Assembly (NCBI GenBank): GCA_002491245.1
Contig: DKVO01000029.1
Span: 1 to 56,899, forward strand
DNA length: 56,899 bases
Source: Porphyromonadaceae bacterium UBA7176
GTDB taxonomy: Bacteria > Bacteroidota > Bacteroidia > Bacteroidales > Muribaculaceae
Direction of reading: 5' to 3'
Positions 8,031 through 18,012 of the stretch are shown piece by piece. The position numbers and the translations under genes were made by a program. The stretch's first letter is position 1, and every line of letters starts with the position of its first letter. The notes under the pieces are model-generated. The model was not told the DNA's origin. It saw only the letters and a program-made list of their open reading frames with translations, and made no database searches.

Positions 8031-8984
8031 ATGAAAACGACTGCAATCATAATCCGAAATACCGGCTCGAGCTATGTGGCGCGCGACGCTTCTGGAGCCG
8101 AGACGCGCTGTCTCGTCAAGGGTAATTTCCGTATCAAAGGCCTACGGACCACAAACCCTGTTGCCGTAGGCGACCATGTGGATCTTGGAGAACCCGGCCC
8201 CGACGGAGTATGCTATATCACAGGAGTCCTGCCGCGTCGCAACTATATAATCCGCCGGGCCAGCAACCTCTCGAAAGCAGCACATATCATAGCGGCCAAT
8301 ATCGATTGCGCTGTCCTTGTGGCCACCTTGGCTCATCCTACCACTTCGTTTACATTCATCGACCGCTTTCTTGCTACCGCAGAGGCTTATAATGTGCCGG
8401 CTTTGCTGGTGTTCAACAAAATAGATCTGCTTACCGATGAGGGCGACGACGAGTTGCTCGATGCGGTGGAGTATCTCTACCGTTCGATAGGCTACCATGT
8501 GATAGGCGTCTCGGCTGCTACAGGCCGCAATATCGACAGCCTTGCAGCATATCTCAAAGACAAAGTTGCGCTCTTTTCCGGTAACTCAGGCGTGGGCAAG
8601 ACCACGCTTATCAATGCGCTCGTTCCGGGGCTCGATCTACGCACAGGCGATCTGTCGGCTTCGCATGATACCGGTATGCACACCACCACTTTCTCCGAAA
8701 TGTACGACCTCCCCGGTGGAGGCGGTATTATAGATACCCCGGGCATACGCGGTTTTGGTGTGTTCGATTTCAAGAGAGAGGAAGTTAGTCACTATTTTCC
8801 TGAGATTTTCAAGCTGTCGAAAAACTGCCGCTTCGACAACTGCACCCATACCCATGAGCCCGGTTGTGCAGTGCGCGAAGCCGTTGAAGAGCATCGTGTC
8901 AGTGAATCGCGCTATAGTTCTTATCTCAGTATACTCGAGGAAGCATCGGCTCCCGGAGCCGACAAATACCGCGCCGGTTATTAA
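8031..8984 (+). CDS. rsgA: Ribosome small-subunit biogenesis GTPase RsgA
   Basis: 317 residues, a circularly permuted GTPase that matures the 30S subunit and tests decoding-site assembly. After an N-terminal OB-fold (about 1-75) the motifs come in the permuted order: G4 NKID at 129-132, SAATG at 161-165, G1 GNSGVGKT at 184-191, and G3 DTPG at 235-238. The C-terminal zinc site is Cys266, Cys271, His273 and Cys279. All hallmark residues are present. The gene stands alone between the divergent lipoprotein gene and the efflux operon. A TAACTTTA at 8013-8020 resembles a -7 element but lacks a well-spaced -33 partner. Confidence 0.96.
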   Translation: MKTTAIIIRNTGSSYVARDASGAETRCLVKGNFRIKGLRTTNPVAVGDHVDLGEPGPDGVCYITGVLPRRNYIIRRASNLSKAAHIIAANIDCAVLVATLAHPTTSFTFIDRFLATAEAYNVPALLVFNKIDLLTDEGDDELLDAVEYLYRSIGYHVIGVSAATGRNIDSLAAYLKDKVALFSGNSGVGKTTLINALVPGLDLRTGDLSASHDTGMHTTTFSEMYDLPGGGGIIDTPGIRGFGVFDFKREEVSHYFPEIFKLSKNCRFDNCTHTHEPGCAVREAVEEHRVSESRYSSYLSILEEASAPGADKYRAGY

Positions 8985-9056
8985 AAAATACCCTGTGGTT
9001 GTTTTGGTGTAAAAATTGGTGGATTTGTCGTATTTTTGGGTTTATTAGCATTTCCA

Positions 9057-9090
9057 TTGATTTAAAACGGCAGGATAATGACTATTTTTG
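9057..9090 (+). promoter_or_regulatory. Probable promoter of the RND efflux operon
   Basis: TTG (9057-9059) and TATTTTTG (9083-9090) are 23 bases apart, within the tolerated range for Bacteroidota promoters. A second TATTTTTG lies at 9031-9038. Transcription from the nearer element would begin around 9095, about 26 bases before the ATG at 9121. Confidence 0.5.
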
Positions 9091-9120
9091 TGCCGTTTTC
9101 TTAAGCCAATTATAATCACG

Positions 9121-10539
9121 ATGAAAAACATCACGATGCTTGCTGCCGTCATGGCATTGGCCGGCTCGATGAGCTTGGGCGCTGCCGAACCGACGCTGCT
9201 CGACCTCGATGCCTGCCTTGAGATAGCGCTTGCCGAAAGTCCCACGGTCAAGGTGGCTGATATGGAGGTGAAGCGCGTCGATTACTCGCGCCGCGAGATT
9301 TTAGGACAATTGTTACCAACTATCGATTTCGGAGGGCAATACAGCCGCACGCTTGCCAAACAGACCATGTATATGAATATGGATGGATTCGGGGATATGG
9401 GCGGAGATAGTGGCGAAGGCGGAGACTCCGGTGAAACCGGTTCCCGGGCAGCCGCGAGGGCCGGTGCCGGTAACAACGGTATAAAGGTGGGCCTCGACAA
9501 CTCCTATTCTGTAGGCTTCCAGGCTTCGATGCCTTTGATTGCACCTCAGTTATGGACCAGTATAAGTTTGAGCGACCAGCAGATTTTTCGCAATGTTGAA
9601 GCTGCCAGAAAAAGCCGTTTCGAACTTGTCAATCAGGTCAAGAACGCATACTATGCCCTTATGCTTGCCGAAGACTCCAAGATTGTGATCAAGGAGAGCT
9701 ACGATATGGCAAAACTCACATACGACACATATTCCAAGCAATTCGCTCTCGGTGATGCAAGCGACTATGATGTGTTGCGCACATCCGTGGCGATGAAGAA
9801 TATCGAACCCCAGTTGCTTCAGGCCGACATCGCTATAAAACAGGCCCGGCTGCAGCTGTTGATACTCATGGGCGTCGACTCGGATTTTGAATTTAAGATA
9901 GACGGCAAGCTCGCCGATTATCAGGAGTCAATGTATGCCCGGACTCTTGCCATCGACCCTGACTACAGCGGCAACTCCGATCTCAAACTTATGGATATCG
10001 ACACCGAGATGTTGCGCAAGTCGCTCAAAATCGAGAAATTAGCGTATTCGCCGACACTTGCCTTGACGGCCAATTACAACTGGACGGCGATGAACAACGG
10101 CACACCTTTCAAAGACCTGCGGTGGAACCCCTATTCGTCGATCGGTGTATCGATCTCTGTGCCTATATTCTCCGGCGGACAGCGCTTCAACAGAGTCAAG
10201 CAGGCAAAACTCCAGGTTGAGGAGATGAAATGGCAGCGCGAGAACCTTGAGCGCAGTATCGACATGCAGGTAAAAGTCGCTGTAGATAATATCAAGATGA
10301 ACGTCAAGCAGATATCATCGTGTGCCGAAAGTGTAGCTGAGGCCGAGAGAGCCTACGGCATACAGCAGAAGAGTTTCGACATCGGTGCGGCGAGCTACCT
10401 CAATCTCCGCGATAGCGAACTGGCTCTCACTCAGGCTCGCCTGTCCTACAATCAGGCAATCTATAATTATCTTGTAGCCCACAGTAACCTTGAGTTGCTC
10501 CTTGGCAACGCTCCAATCGACAAATATACCAACAAATGA
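9121..10539 (+). CDS. TolC family outer-membrane efflux protein
   Basis: 472 residues from ATG 9121, chosen because it gives a clean signal peptide (MKNITMLAAVMALAGSMSLGAA); an in-frame ATG at 9088 would lie inside the -7 box. Two TolC repeats are evident from paired helices such as SRFELVNQVKNAYYALMLAEDSK and AYGIQQKSFDIGAASYLNLRDSELAL, with the GASDYLxxR-type turn. It forms the outer-membrane channel of the tripartite pump encoded by the next two genes and shares a 4-base ATGA overlap with the adaptor. Odd feature: residues about 83-122 form a Gly/Asp/Glu-rich, low-complexity insertion in the first repeat, where a barrel extracellular loop is expected. Confidence 0.93.
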   Translation: MKNITMLAAVMALAGSMSLGAAEPTLLDLDACLEIALAESPTVKVADMEVKRVDYSRREILGQLLPTIDFGGQYSRTLAKQTMYMNMDGFGDMGGDSGEGGDSGETGSRAAARAGAGNNGIKVGLDNSYSVGFQASMPLIAPQLWTSISLSDQQIFRNVEAARKSRFELVNQVKNAYYALMLAEDSKIVIKESYDMAKLTYDTYSKQFALGDASDYDVLRTSVAMKNIEPQLLQADIAIKQARLQLLILMGVDSDFEFKIDGKLADYQESMYARTLAIDPDYSGNSDLKLMDIDTEMLRKSLKIEKLAYSPTLALTANYNWTAMNNGTPFKDLRWNPYSSIGVSISVPIFSGGQRFNRVKQAKLQVEEMKWQRENLERSIDMQVKVAVDNIKMNVKQISSCAESVAEAERAYGIQQKSFDIGAASYLNLRDSELALTQARLSYNQAIYNYLVAHSNLELLLGNAPIDKYTNK

Positions 10540-11540
10540 AATACGCAAGTTTAAGCCTGGGCCTTTTGGCCGCCGCAGCCTTGGTGTCGTGCGGTAAAAA
10601 GGACGACAAGACGGTCGTCGTAGAAACCCCAATCGTCACAGTCGACGTGGCCCACCGCATCGACGTGCCACAAAACAAGGAATATACGGCTAATGTCGAA
10701 GCCGAGAACATCAACAACATCTCACCGGCGACCCCGAACCGCATCAAACGCATCAATGTAGAGGTCGGCGACCGAGTACGTGCCGGACAGGAGCTCGTCG
10801 TGCTCGACAAGTCGAATATCGACCAGTTGCGCATCAACCTCGAGCAGACTCAGCGCGAGTATAACCGCGCCGTGCAGCTTCTCGAGATCGGTAGTGGAAC
10901 GCAGCGGCAGGTTGACCAGCTCAAAGCGCAGCTCGACGCATCGCGCTCGCAGTACGATAATATGCTTGAGAATACAATCCTTCGCTCTCCTATTTCGGGA
11001 GTGGTGACGGCCCGTAACTACGACCCGGGCGACATGACAGGATCGCTGCCTGTACTCACTGTAGGACAACTTACCCCCGTGGTCAAGGTTATGATTAATG
11101 TGAGTGAAAACGATATGAGCCTTCTGAAAGTAGGCCAACCCGTAGAGGTGACTTTCGATGCCTTCCCCGACGAGATATTCCAGGGTAAGGTGCAGCGTAT
11201 CTATCCCACGGTCGATACTGCAACCCGTACTTTCGAAGTGGAGGTGCGCATCGCAAACGCTGGCGAACGTATCAAACCAGGCATGTTCGCACGTGTGTCA
11301 ATCGACTTTGGTACCCAGCCGAATATCGTAGTGCCCGACCGCGCTGTCGTGAAGCAGACTGGCTCCGGAAACAAATATGTTTATGTCCTAAAGGGCAATA
11401 AAGTAAGTTACAACCGTGTGGAACTCGGTCGTCGTCTCGACAATGCATACGAGCTCCTTTCCGGTATCGAGGACGGTGATACTGTCGTGATAACGGGCCA
11501 GACTCGTCTTGCCGACGGCATAGAAGTAGAAGTCCACTAA
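10536..11540 (+). CDS. RND efflux periplasmic adaptor (HlyD/AcrA-type lipoprotein)
   Basis: 334 residues. The signal sequence ends in the lipobox ALVSC (Cys19), so the protein is a lipoprotein facing the periplasm. The biotinyl-lipoyl-like half motif (NRIKRINVEVGDRVRAGQELVVLD, about 69-92), a helical hairpin rich in coiled coil (about 93-145), the second lipoyl half (NTILRSPISGVVTARNYDPGD) and beta-barrel and membrane-proximal domains follow in normal order. It links the TolC protein to the RND pump. The start codon overlaps the tolC-like stop (ATGA at 10536), and the pump starts 49 bases after its stop. Confidence 0.93.
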   Translation: MKYASLSLGLLAAAALVSCGKKDDKTVVVETPIVTVDVAHRIDVPQNKEYTANVEAENINNISPATPNRIKRINVEVGDRVRAGQELVVLDKSNIDQLRINLEQTQREYNRAVQLLEIGSGTQRQVDQLKAQLDASRSQYDNMLENTILRSPISGVVTARNYDPGDMTGSLPVLTVGQLTPVVKVMINVSENDMSLLKVGQPVEVTFDAFPDEIFQGKVQRIYPTVDTATRTFEVEVRIANAGERIKPGMFARVSIDFGTQPNIVVPDRAVVKQTGSGNKYVYVLKGNKVSYNRVELGRRLDNAYELLSGIEDGDTVVITGQTRLADGIEVEVH

Positions 11541-11589
11541 TCGCCGGAGTGTGTAGCCGATTATTTTCAAACTGAAAACAATATAAAGA

Positions 11590-14500
11590 ATGAGTCTCTA
11601 CGGCAATGCGGTGAAACGCCCTATCATGACCACCCTCTGCTTTGTGGCAGTGGTGATTTTGGGCTTGTTTTCGCTGCGCAATCTACCAATAGACCTTTAT
11701 CCCGATGTCGAAACCAACACTATCATGGTGATGACAACATATTCGGGTGCGAGTGCTCAGGATATTGAGCAGAACGTGACACGTCCGCTCGAGAATGTCC
11801 TCAATTCGGTGAGCAACCTTAAACACATCACCTCCAAGTCGCGTGAAAACATTTCGGTCATAACCCTCGAGTTCGAGTATGGCGAAGACATCGACGTGCT
11901 CACCAACGATGTGCGCGACAAACTCGACATGGTATCGTCGATGATGCCCGACGATGCCGAGACACCGATTATCTTCAAGTTCTCGTCCGACATGATACCT
12001 ATCATCATGCTTTCGGTCAACGCTTCGGAGAGTATGCCGGGTCTCTATAAAATTCTCGACGATGCCGTTGCCAACCCCTTGGCACGAATATCCGGAGTCG
12101 GCTCAGTGTCGATTTCGGGTGCACCCAAGCGCGAGATACATGTCTACGTCGACCCTGTCCGTCTTGAGGCTTATAACCTCACGGTGGAGCAGATAGGCAG
12201 CATAATCGGTGCGGAAAACCGCAATATACCCGGTGGTTCGTTCGATATCGGTTCCGACACTTATTCCTTGCGTGTCCAGGGTGAATTCAAAGCATCGGAA
12301 GAGATGCGGAACATCGTTGTCGGAAGTTACGATGGCAAAACCATATACCTCAGCGACGTTGCCCGTATCGAGGATAGCCTCGAGGAACGCACTCAGGAAA
12401 CATACAATAATGGAGAGCAGGGTGCCATGATTGTGGTGCAGAAGCAGAGCGGCGCCAATTCTGTGCGCATTTCAGACAAGGTGCTCGAAATCCTGCCCGA
12501 CCTGCAGAAACGTTTGCCTTCCGATGTCAAGCTCGGCATTATCGTCGACACCTCCGACAACATCCGCAACACTATCGCCTCGCTTGTCGAGACAGTGCTT
12601 TATGCCCTGCTGTTCGTGATTATCGTGGTGTTCTTCTTCCTCGGTCGCTGGCGTGCAACCCTTATCATCACCATCACGATACCTATCTCGCTCATCGCGT
12701 CGTTTATCTATCTTTACGCCACCGGCAACACTCTCAACATTGTGTCGCTCTCGGCCTTGTCGATATCTATCGGTATGGTGGTCGACGATGCTATCGTGGT
12801 GCTCGAAAACGTCACGACTCATATCGAGCGAGGTTCAGATCCCAAGCAGGCCGCCGTACATGGCACCAATGAGGTTGCGGTGTCGGTAATCGCATCGACC
12901 CTGACCCTCATAGCGGTGTTCTTCCCCCTCACGCTCGTCACGGGCATGACCGGTGTGCTCTTCCGCCAGTTGGGTTGGATGGTGACTATCATGATGATAA
13001 TCTCAACTGTGTGCGCCCTTTCGCTCACGCCGATGCTATGCTCGCTGATGCTTCGCCTCAACAACCGTCACGGCAAACTCTACACGCTTTTCTTCACTCC
13101 AATCAACAAGGGCCTTGATGCATTCGACCGTGGTTACGGACGCCTGCTGTCATGGGTGGTGGGGCACAAGATGGTCACATTCATCATCTGTATGGCCATA
13201 TTCGTCGGCTCTCTGATGCTTGTGCGTCAGGTTGGTACCGAGTTCTTCCCAACCGCCGACGATGCCCGTATGAGAATAAGCCTCGAAATGCCGATTGGAA
13301 CACGTGTCGAACTGTCGAAGGAGAGCACAGCCCGTCTCGTCGAGCTGTGGCGTGAAAAATACCCTGAGATAACAGTTATCAACTATACTACCGGTACGGC
13401 TTCGAGCGACAATACCTTTGCGTCGCTCAGCGATAATGGTCCTCATATTATCTCGATGAACGTCCGCCTCACCGACCCCGGAGAGCGCGAACGCAGCGTC
13501 ACCGACATCGCGAGACTCATGCGTCAGGACCTTCGCAACTTCCCCGAATTCAAGAAAGCCCAGGTGTCGACAGGCGGTATGGGCATGGGTGGACAGTCGA
13601 CGATCGACTACGAGATATACGGCTATGACTTCACCGAGACCGACTCTGTGGCACGCAAGCTTCAGCAGGTGCTCCGCAGCATTCCCGGTACTGCCGACGT
13701 GATTATATCGCGCTCCGACTACCAGCCGGAGTATCAGGTCGATTTCGACCGAGAGAAACTGGCTCTCTATGGCCTCAACCTTTCGACTGCCGCAACATAT
13801 CTGCGTAACCGTATCAACGGTCAGCTTGCGTCGCAGTTCCGTGAAGATGGTGAGGAGTATGATATCAAGGTGATGTACGCGCCCGAAAACCGAACTTCGC
13901 TCGAGGATATCGAAAACATACTTATCTACAATTCCGCCGGCAAGGGCGTCCGAGTGAGCGACGTCGGCAAAGTGGTGGAGCGCTTCACGCCACCCACTAT
14001 CGAACGTAAAGACCGCGAGCGTATCGTCACCGTCACCACTGTGGTGCAGGATGTGCCAATGAGCGACGTCGTGGAGGCCTCCTTGGCCGAAATCGACAGG
14101 ATGGACATACCTCAGGGTATAAACATCCAGCTTGCCGGTAGCTATGAAGACCAACAGGATTCGTTCCGCGACCTCCTCACCCTCGCAGTACTCATCATAG
14201 TGCTCGTCTACATCGTCATGGCGGCACAGTTCGAGAGCTACACCTATCCCGGCATCATCATGACCTCGCTCCTGTTCGCGTTCTCTGGCGTATTCATCAT
14301 CCTGTGGCTCACAGGTCATACGCTCAATGTGATGTCAATGATCGGCGCTATCATGCTCATAGGTATTGTGGTTAAAAACGGTATCGTGCTCATCGACTAC
14401 ATCTCGCTCAACCGCGAGCGCGGCATGTCGATACGCCGTGCCGTGATCAACGGCGGCGAGTCGCGTCTGCGTCCTGTTGTCATGACCACGCTCACCACCA

Positions 14501-14706
14501 TCCTCGGCATGGTGCCTATGGCTGTCGGAACCGGTCAGGGTGCGGAGATGTGGAGACCTATGGGTACAGCCGTTATCGGCGGTCTCACCTTCTCCACCAT
14601 CCTTACACTCCTCTTTGTGCCCGTGCTCTATTGCGTCTTTGCATCGCAGGGTGTCAAGAACCAACGCCGCAAACTCCGCAAAGCGCACATTCCGCAAGTT
14701 CAATAA
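11590..14706 (+). CDS. RND efflux transporter, AcrB/HAE-1 type inner-membrane pump
   Basis: 1038 residues, normal length for AcrB-type pumps, with 12 membrane helices in two repeats and two large periplasmic loops. It begins with the familiar SLYGNAVKRPIMTTLCFVAV helix and NLPIDLYPDVE. The proton-relay aspartates sit in GMVVDDAIVVLENV (about 395-408). The second half repeats MIGAIMLIGIVVKNGIVLIDY. It uses proton motive force to export drugs, bile salts or other amphiphiles via the adaptor and TolC partner (substrate not readable). Opposite-strand open frames over this gene are coding shadows. Confidence 0.95.
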   Translation: MSLYGNAVKRPIMTTLCFVAVVILGLFSLRNLPIDLYPDVETNTIMVMTTYSGASAQDIEQNVTRPLENVLNSVSNLKHITSKSRENISVITLEFEYGEDIDVLTNDVRDKLDMVSSMMPDDAETPIIFKFSSDMIPIIMLSVNASESMPGLYKILDDAVANPLARISGVGSVSISGAPKREIHVYVDPVRLEAYNLTVEQIGSIIGAENRNIPGGSFDIGSDTYSLRVQGEFKASEEMRNIVVGSYDGKTIYLSDVARIEDSLEERTQETYNNGEQGAMIVVQKQSGANSVRISDKVLEILPDLQKRLPSDVKLGIIVDTSDNIRNTIASLVETVLYALLFVIIVVFFFLGRWRATLIITITIPISLIASFIYLYATGNTLNIVSLSALSISIGMVVDDAIVVLENVTTHIERGSDPKQAAVHGTNEVAVSVIASTLTLIAVFFPLTLVTGMTGVLFRQLGWMVTIMMIISTVCALSLTPMLCSLMLRLNNRHGKLYTLFFTPINKGLDAFDRGYGRLLSWVVGHKMVTFIICMAIFVGSLMLVRQVGTEFFPTADDARMRISLEMPIGTRVELSKESTARLVELWREKYPEITVINYTTGTASSDNTFASLSDNGPHIISMNVRLTDPGERERSVTDIARLMRQDLRNFPEFKKAQVSTGGMGMGGQSTIDYEIYGYDFTETDSVARKLQQVLRSIPGTADVIISRSDYQPEYQVDFDREKLALYGLNLSTAATYLRNRINGQLASQFREDGEEYDIKVMYAPENRTSLEDIENILIYNSAGKGVRVSDVGKVVERFTPPTIERKDRERIVTVTTVVQDVPMSDVVEASLAEIDRMDIPQGINIQLAGSYEDQQDSFRDLLTLAVLIIVLVYIVMAAQFESYTYPGIIMTSLLFAFSGVFIILWLTGHTLNVMSMIGAIMLIGIVVKNGIVLIDYISLNRERGMSIRRAVINGGESRLRPVVMTTLTTILGMVPMAVGTGQGAEMWRPMGTAVIGGLTFSTILTLLFVPVLYCVFASQGVKNQRRKLRKAHIPQVQ

Positions 14707-14741
14707 GTCTCAGACAATATTTACCCGGAAACAGACAGATA

Positions 14742-17700
14742 ATGAAATACAGATTATTAACTATATCGTCTGCTATAAGCCTCGCAATGACGGCGCTCGC
14801 ACAACAACCTGCGAATGTACCGCCACGGAATGAATTATCTGCTGTTTTCGGGGAAAAGGATAGAGTAAATTTCGCTAATCCTCCCAAGGTATATTATCCG
14901 GAGACTTGGTTTCACTATATAGAAGGAAATGTCGACAAACGGGGCATTACAGCCGATCTGGAAGCAATCGCCGCTTCTGGTATCTCGGGAATTCATCTGT
15001 TTCACGGCAGTGGAAACGCATGGCCGGGAGTGAAAGAGCAAATCTTATCCTTGAGTTCAAAATGGGATGATGCGGTGACGCATACTGCCAGTGAGGCGCA
15101 GCGGCTCGGCTTGCGTTTCACTATGCAGAATTGCCCCGGATGGGCGATGTCGGGAGGTCCTTGGATAAAGCCGTCGAACGCGATGCGCCACCTTGTATGG
15201 AGCCGCACAGATATAAACAGCGGAGACGAGTCTATTATGCTGCCAGTTCCTGACGGGACTGCAGAAGAATGGCGTGATTACAAGGATTTGTTTGTGCTCG
15301 CTTTCCCTACTCCTGTTGGCGATGAGAATAAACCGTTGAGTCCGGTAGAAATAAAAAGTGATTTGGTGGATAAGCCTTGGCTCGATTGCGTCAGTAGTTA
15401 TGCCGGCGTTGACTTACCTCCCGTATCGGCTGATAAATCTCATTGGATAGAATTGACCTTCGATGAGCCTAAGACTGTCCGTTCGATAGAATTTTCGTCG
15501 ATCAACGGTTTCTATCACGATTGGTGTTTCGAGCCGGGAGTGAGCTTCTTGGTTCAGGCATTACCCGACGACGGCTCTGATGCTGTCGATATCCTCTCTG
15601 CCGATATGCCCCAGAGCAACTGGCAGGACGATAAACCCATAACATTCGCCTGTCGCGAGGTCGCTCCGGCTAAGCGTTATCGTGTCGCAATAGATAACAG
15701 GCATCCGATGCATCTCGGTTTCCTACATCTCTATTCGGCGGCCCGTAAAAACAATTGGGAAGCCGAAGCCGGATGGACACTGCGCAGCCAGATGCCGGAA
15801 TTAAACATGCCCGAGCAATCTGCCGATGCTTTTGTAAACTACAACTCTGTGCTTGACCTTACTTCAAGAATGGGGGCGGACGGAAAACTTGACTGGTCAT
15901 CTCCGGACGGTAAATGGACTGTACTCCGCGTAGGCCATGTGAATACCGGAATGAGAAATGGCCCGGCGCCTCAGGAGGCCTCCGGTTGGGAGTGCGACAA
16001 ACTGTCGACATCGGGTGCGGATGCCCATTTTGCCGGATATATAGGCCGTCTTGCCGATGGGCCTTTGAAAGGGGGACTGCTTGGCGGTATGCTTCTCGAC
16101 AGCTGGGAATGCCGCACTCAGACATGGACAGACGATATGGAAGCCGAGTTCCGTCGTGTATCAGGCTATGACTTACGTCAATGGGTGCCGGCTTTATTCG
16201 GCTATGTGATGAATGATCCTGAGACGACATCCCGATTTCTGAGAGATTGGCGCTCAGTGCTCAACGATTTGGTTGTCAATAAATTCTACGGCCGTATGGC
16301 CCGGCAGGCAAAAGAGAAAGGTCTCACGATAACCTATGAGACGGCTGCAGGGGATGTCTTTCCGACCGACATCATGGAGTATTTCAAATATGCTGATGTT
16401 CCGATGTGTGAGTTCTGGCAGCATTCTACCAATACCTTTGTAGGATCAATTAATTTCAAGCCGGTTAAACCGACAGTTTCGGCTGCCCGTCTATATGGCA
16501 AACCTCGAGTATCGGCAGAAGCGTTCACTTCATTCCAGCTCACATGGGACGAGCACCTCGGGATGCTCAAGGAGAATGCCAACTTCCATGCTATCGAAGG
16601 AGTGACACATCAGGTGTTTCATACGTATACCCACAACCCGTGTGCCGACACAATGTTCCCCGGTACATCTTTTGGTCAGGGTATTGGCACTCCATTTCTC
16701 CGTGGGCAGACGTGGTGGAGACACATGCCGGCCTTCACCACATATCTGGCCCGTTGCACCTATCTACTCGAACGGGGACGTCCTGTTTCCGATGTCCTTT
16801 GGTATTTAGGTGATGAGATCGACCATAAGCCAAACCAGCAGGCTCCGTTCCCTGCCGGGTATAAATATGATTATTGCAATCCCGATGTGTTGCTCAACCG
16901 TCTATCTGTTCGCGACGGCATGATTGTCACACCTGAAGGTATATCATACCGCTTATTATGGATACCTGAAAACCACCGGATGTTGCCTCAGACACTCGAA
17001 AGATTAGTGGATCTTGTAAATGCCGGGGCAATAGTGGTCGGTAATGCTCCTGAAAACCCGGCTACACTTAGTTCGCCTGAGGAGACTGGACGCCGCTTCA
17101 ATGCTGCCGTACATACCCTTTGGGGCAGTGGAGAACCGGGAGTCCGCAATATAGGCAAGGGTAAGGTGATAGCCGGACATTCAATTTATGAGGTTCTTGG
17201 TATATTGGATTTGCAACCTGATGTGACCGGAGATGCTCTTTGGATTCACCGTAAGGCCGATGGGGCCGACTGGTACTATGTCTGCGCTCCCGAAGGCTCT
17301 GGCTTCAAAGGAGAAATGAGTTTCCGAAACACAGAAAAGGCCGAAATATGGGATCCGCTGACCGGAGAAGCATTTTCTGTAAAGACTCTGCTGAAAGACG
17401 GCCGCACGTTCATCGATTTTGATTTACCTCGTGCCGGATCTTGTTTTGTTGTCTTCGGGTCGGAAGGCCGTAAAACGAAATCAATGCCATCGGATTACAC
17501 TACGGTATGGACCGCCGACAACAGCGTGTGGACCTTGGATTACCCTCTTGGCTGGGGGCAGGACACTCCGTTGCAGATATCCGCCCTCAAGGCATGGAAA
17601 GATCTGGATGTCTCCGACGAAGCCAAAGCGTTCTCGGGAACTGTAAAATATAAAACGGACTTTAAGTTGGCTAAGAAAGAGAAAAACGCACGATATATTC

Positions 17701-17984
17701 TCGATTTAGGTGAGGTCGACATGATTGCTGAAGTAAGCATGAATGGACAGAAACTGTCGACGGTATGGACTTCGCCTTATGTCGTGGATATCACTGACGC
17801 TGTTAGGAAAGGCCGGAATGAATTGACGGTCGATGTGACAGGTACATGGTTCAACCGGCTCGTATATGATGCCGGATTGCCTGAAGCCGACCGCAAGACT
17901 TGGACTATCAGCGGCCCTGCTGCCGGTGCACCTCTCCGAAACTCCGGCCTTATCGGTCCGGTGAAAATATCAATAGCCAGATAG
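14742..17984 (+). CDS. GH106 alpha-L-rhamnosidase, exported
   Basis: 1080 residues from ATG 14742, which gives the signal peptide MKYRLLTISSAISLAMTALAQ; longer readings enter the pump gene. The N-terminal core shows the GH106 pattern YYPETWFHYIEGNVDKRGI and TADLEAIAASGISGIHLFHG, then YETAAGDVFPTDIMEYFKYAD and a galactose-binding-like C-terminal domain (about 930-1075, with ARYILDLGEVDMIAEVSMNGQ). GH106 enzymes remove alpha-L-rhamnose from plant pectins and related glycans in the periplasm. It begins 35 bases after the RND pump and ends 28 bases before the PG0541-like gene, so it sits inside an efflux operon. By eye its codon use is less C-biased than the pump, hinting at separate origin. Confidence 0.87.
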   Translation: MKYRLLTISSAISLAMTALAQQPANVPPRNELSAVFGEKDRVNFANPPKVYYPETWFHYIEGNVDKRGITADLEAIAASGISGIHLFHGSGNAWPGVKEQILSLSSKWDDAVTHTASEAQRLGLRFTMQNCPGWAMSGGPWIKPSNAMRHLVWSRTDINSGDESIMLPVPDGTAEEWRDYKDLFVLAFPTPVGDENKPLSPVEIKSDLVDKPWLDCVSSYAGVDLPPVSADKSHWIELTFDEPKTVRSIEFSSINGFYHDWCFEPGVSFLVQALPDDGSDAVDILSADMPQSNWQDDKPITFACREVAPAKRYRVAIDNRHPMHLGFLHLYSAARKNNWEAEAGWTLRSQMPELNMPEQSADAFVNYNSVLDLTSRMGADGKLDWSSPDGKWTVLRVGHVNTGMRNGPAPQEASGWECDKLSTSGADAHFAGYIGRLADGPLKGGLLGGMLLDSWECRTQTWTDDMEAEFRRVSGYDLRQWVPALFGYVMNDPETTSRFLRDWRSVLNDLVVNKFYGRMARQAKEKGLTITYETAAGDVFPTDIMEYFKYADVPMCEFWQHSTNTFVGSINFKPVKPTVSAARLYGKPRVSAEAFTSFQLTWDEHLGMLKENANFHAIEGVTHQVFHTYTHNPCADTMFPGTSFGQGIGTPFLRGQTWWRHMPAFTTYLARCTYLLERGRPVSDVLWYLGDEIDHKPNQQAPFPAGYKYDYCNPDVLLNRLSVRDGMIVTPEGISYRLLWIPENHRMLPQTLERLVDLVNAGAIVVGNAPENPATLSSPEETGRRFNAAVHTLWGSGEPGVRNIGKGKVIAGHSIYEVLGILDLQPDVTGDALWIHRKADGADWYYVCAPEGSGFKGEMSFRNTEKAEIWDPLTGEAFSVKTLLKDGRTFIDFDLPRAGSCFVVFGSEGRKTKSMPSDYTTVWTADNSVWTLDYPLGWGQDTPLQISALKAWKDLDVSDEAKAFSGTVKYKTDFKLAKKEKNARYILDLGEVDMIAEVSMNGQKLSTVWTSPYVVDITDAVRKGRNELTVDVTGTWFNRLVYDAGLPEADRKTWTISGPAAGAPLRNSGLIGPVKISIAR

Positions 17985-18012
17985 AATGTAATTATTAATT
18001 TTGATAGATAAG

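Noticed and set aside
13150..14319. A long open frame (389 codons) antisense to the RND pump
   Set aside because: It is the coding shadow of a C-rich third-position gene; its translation is His/Asp/Arg-rich without family motifs, while the plus-strand frame is a full RND pump.
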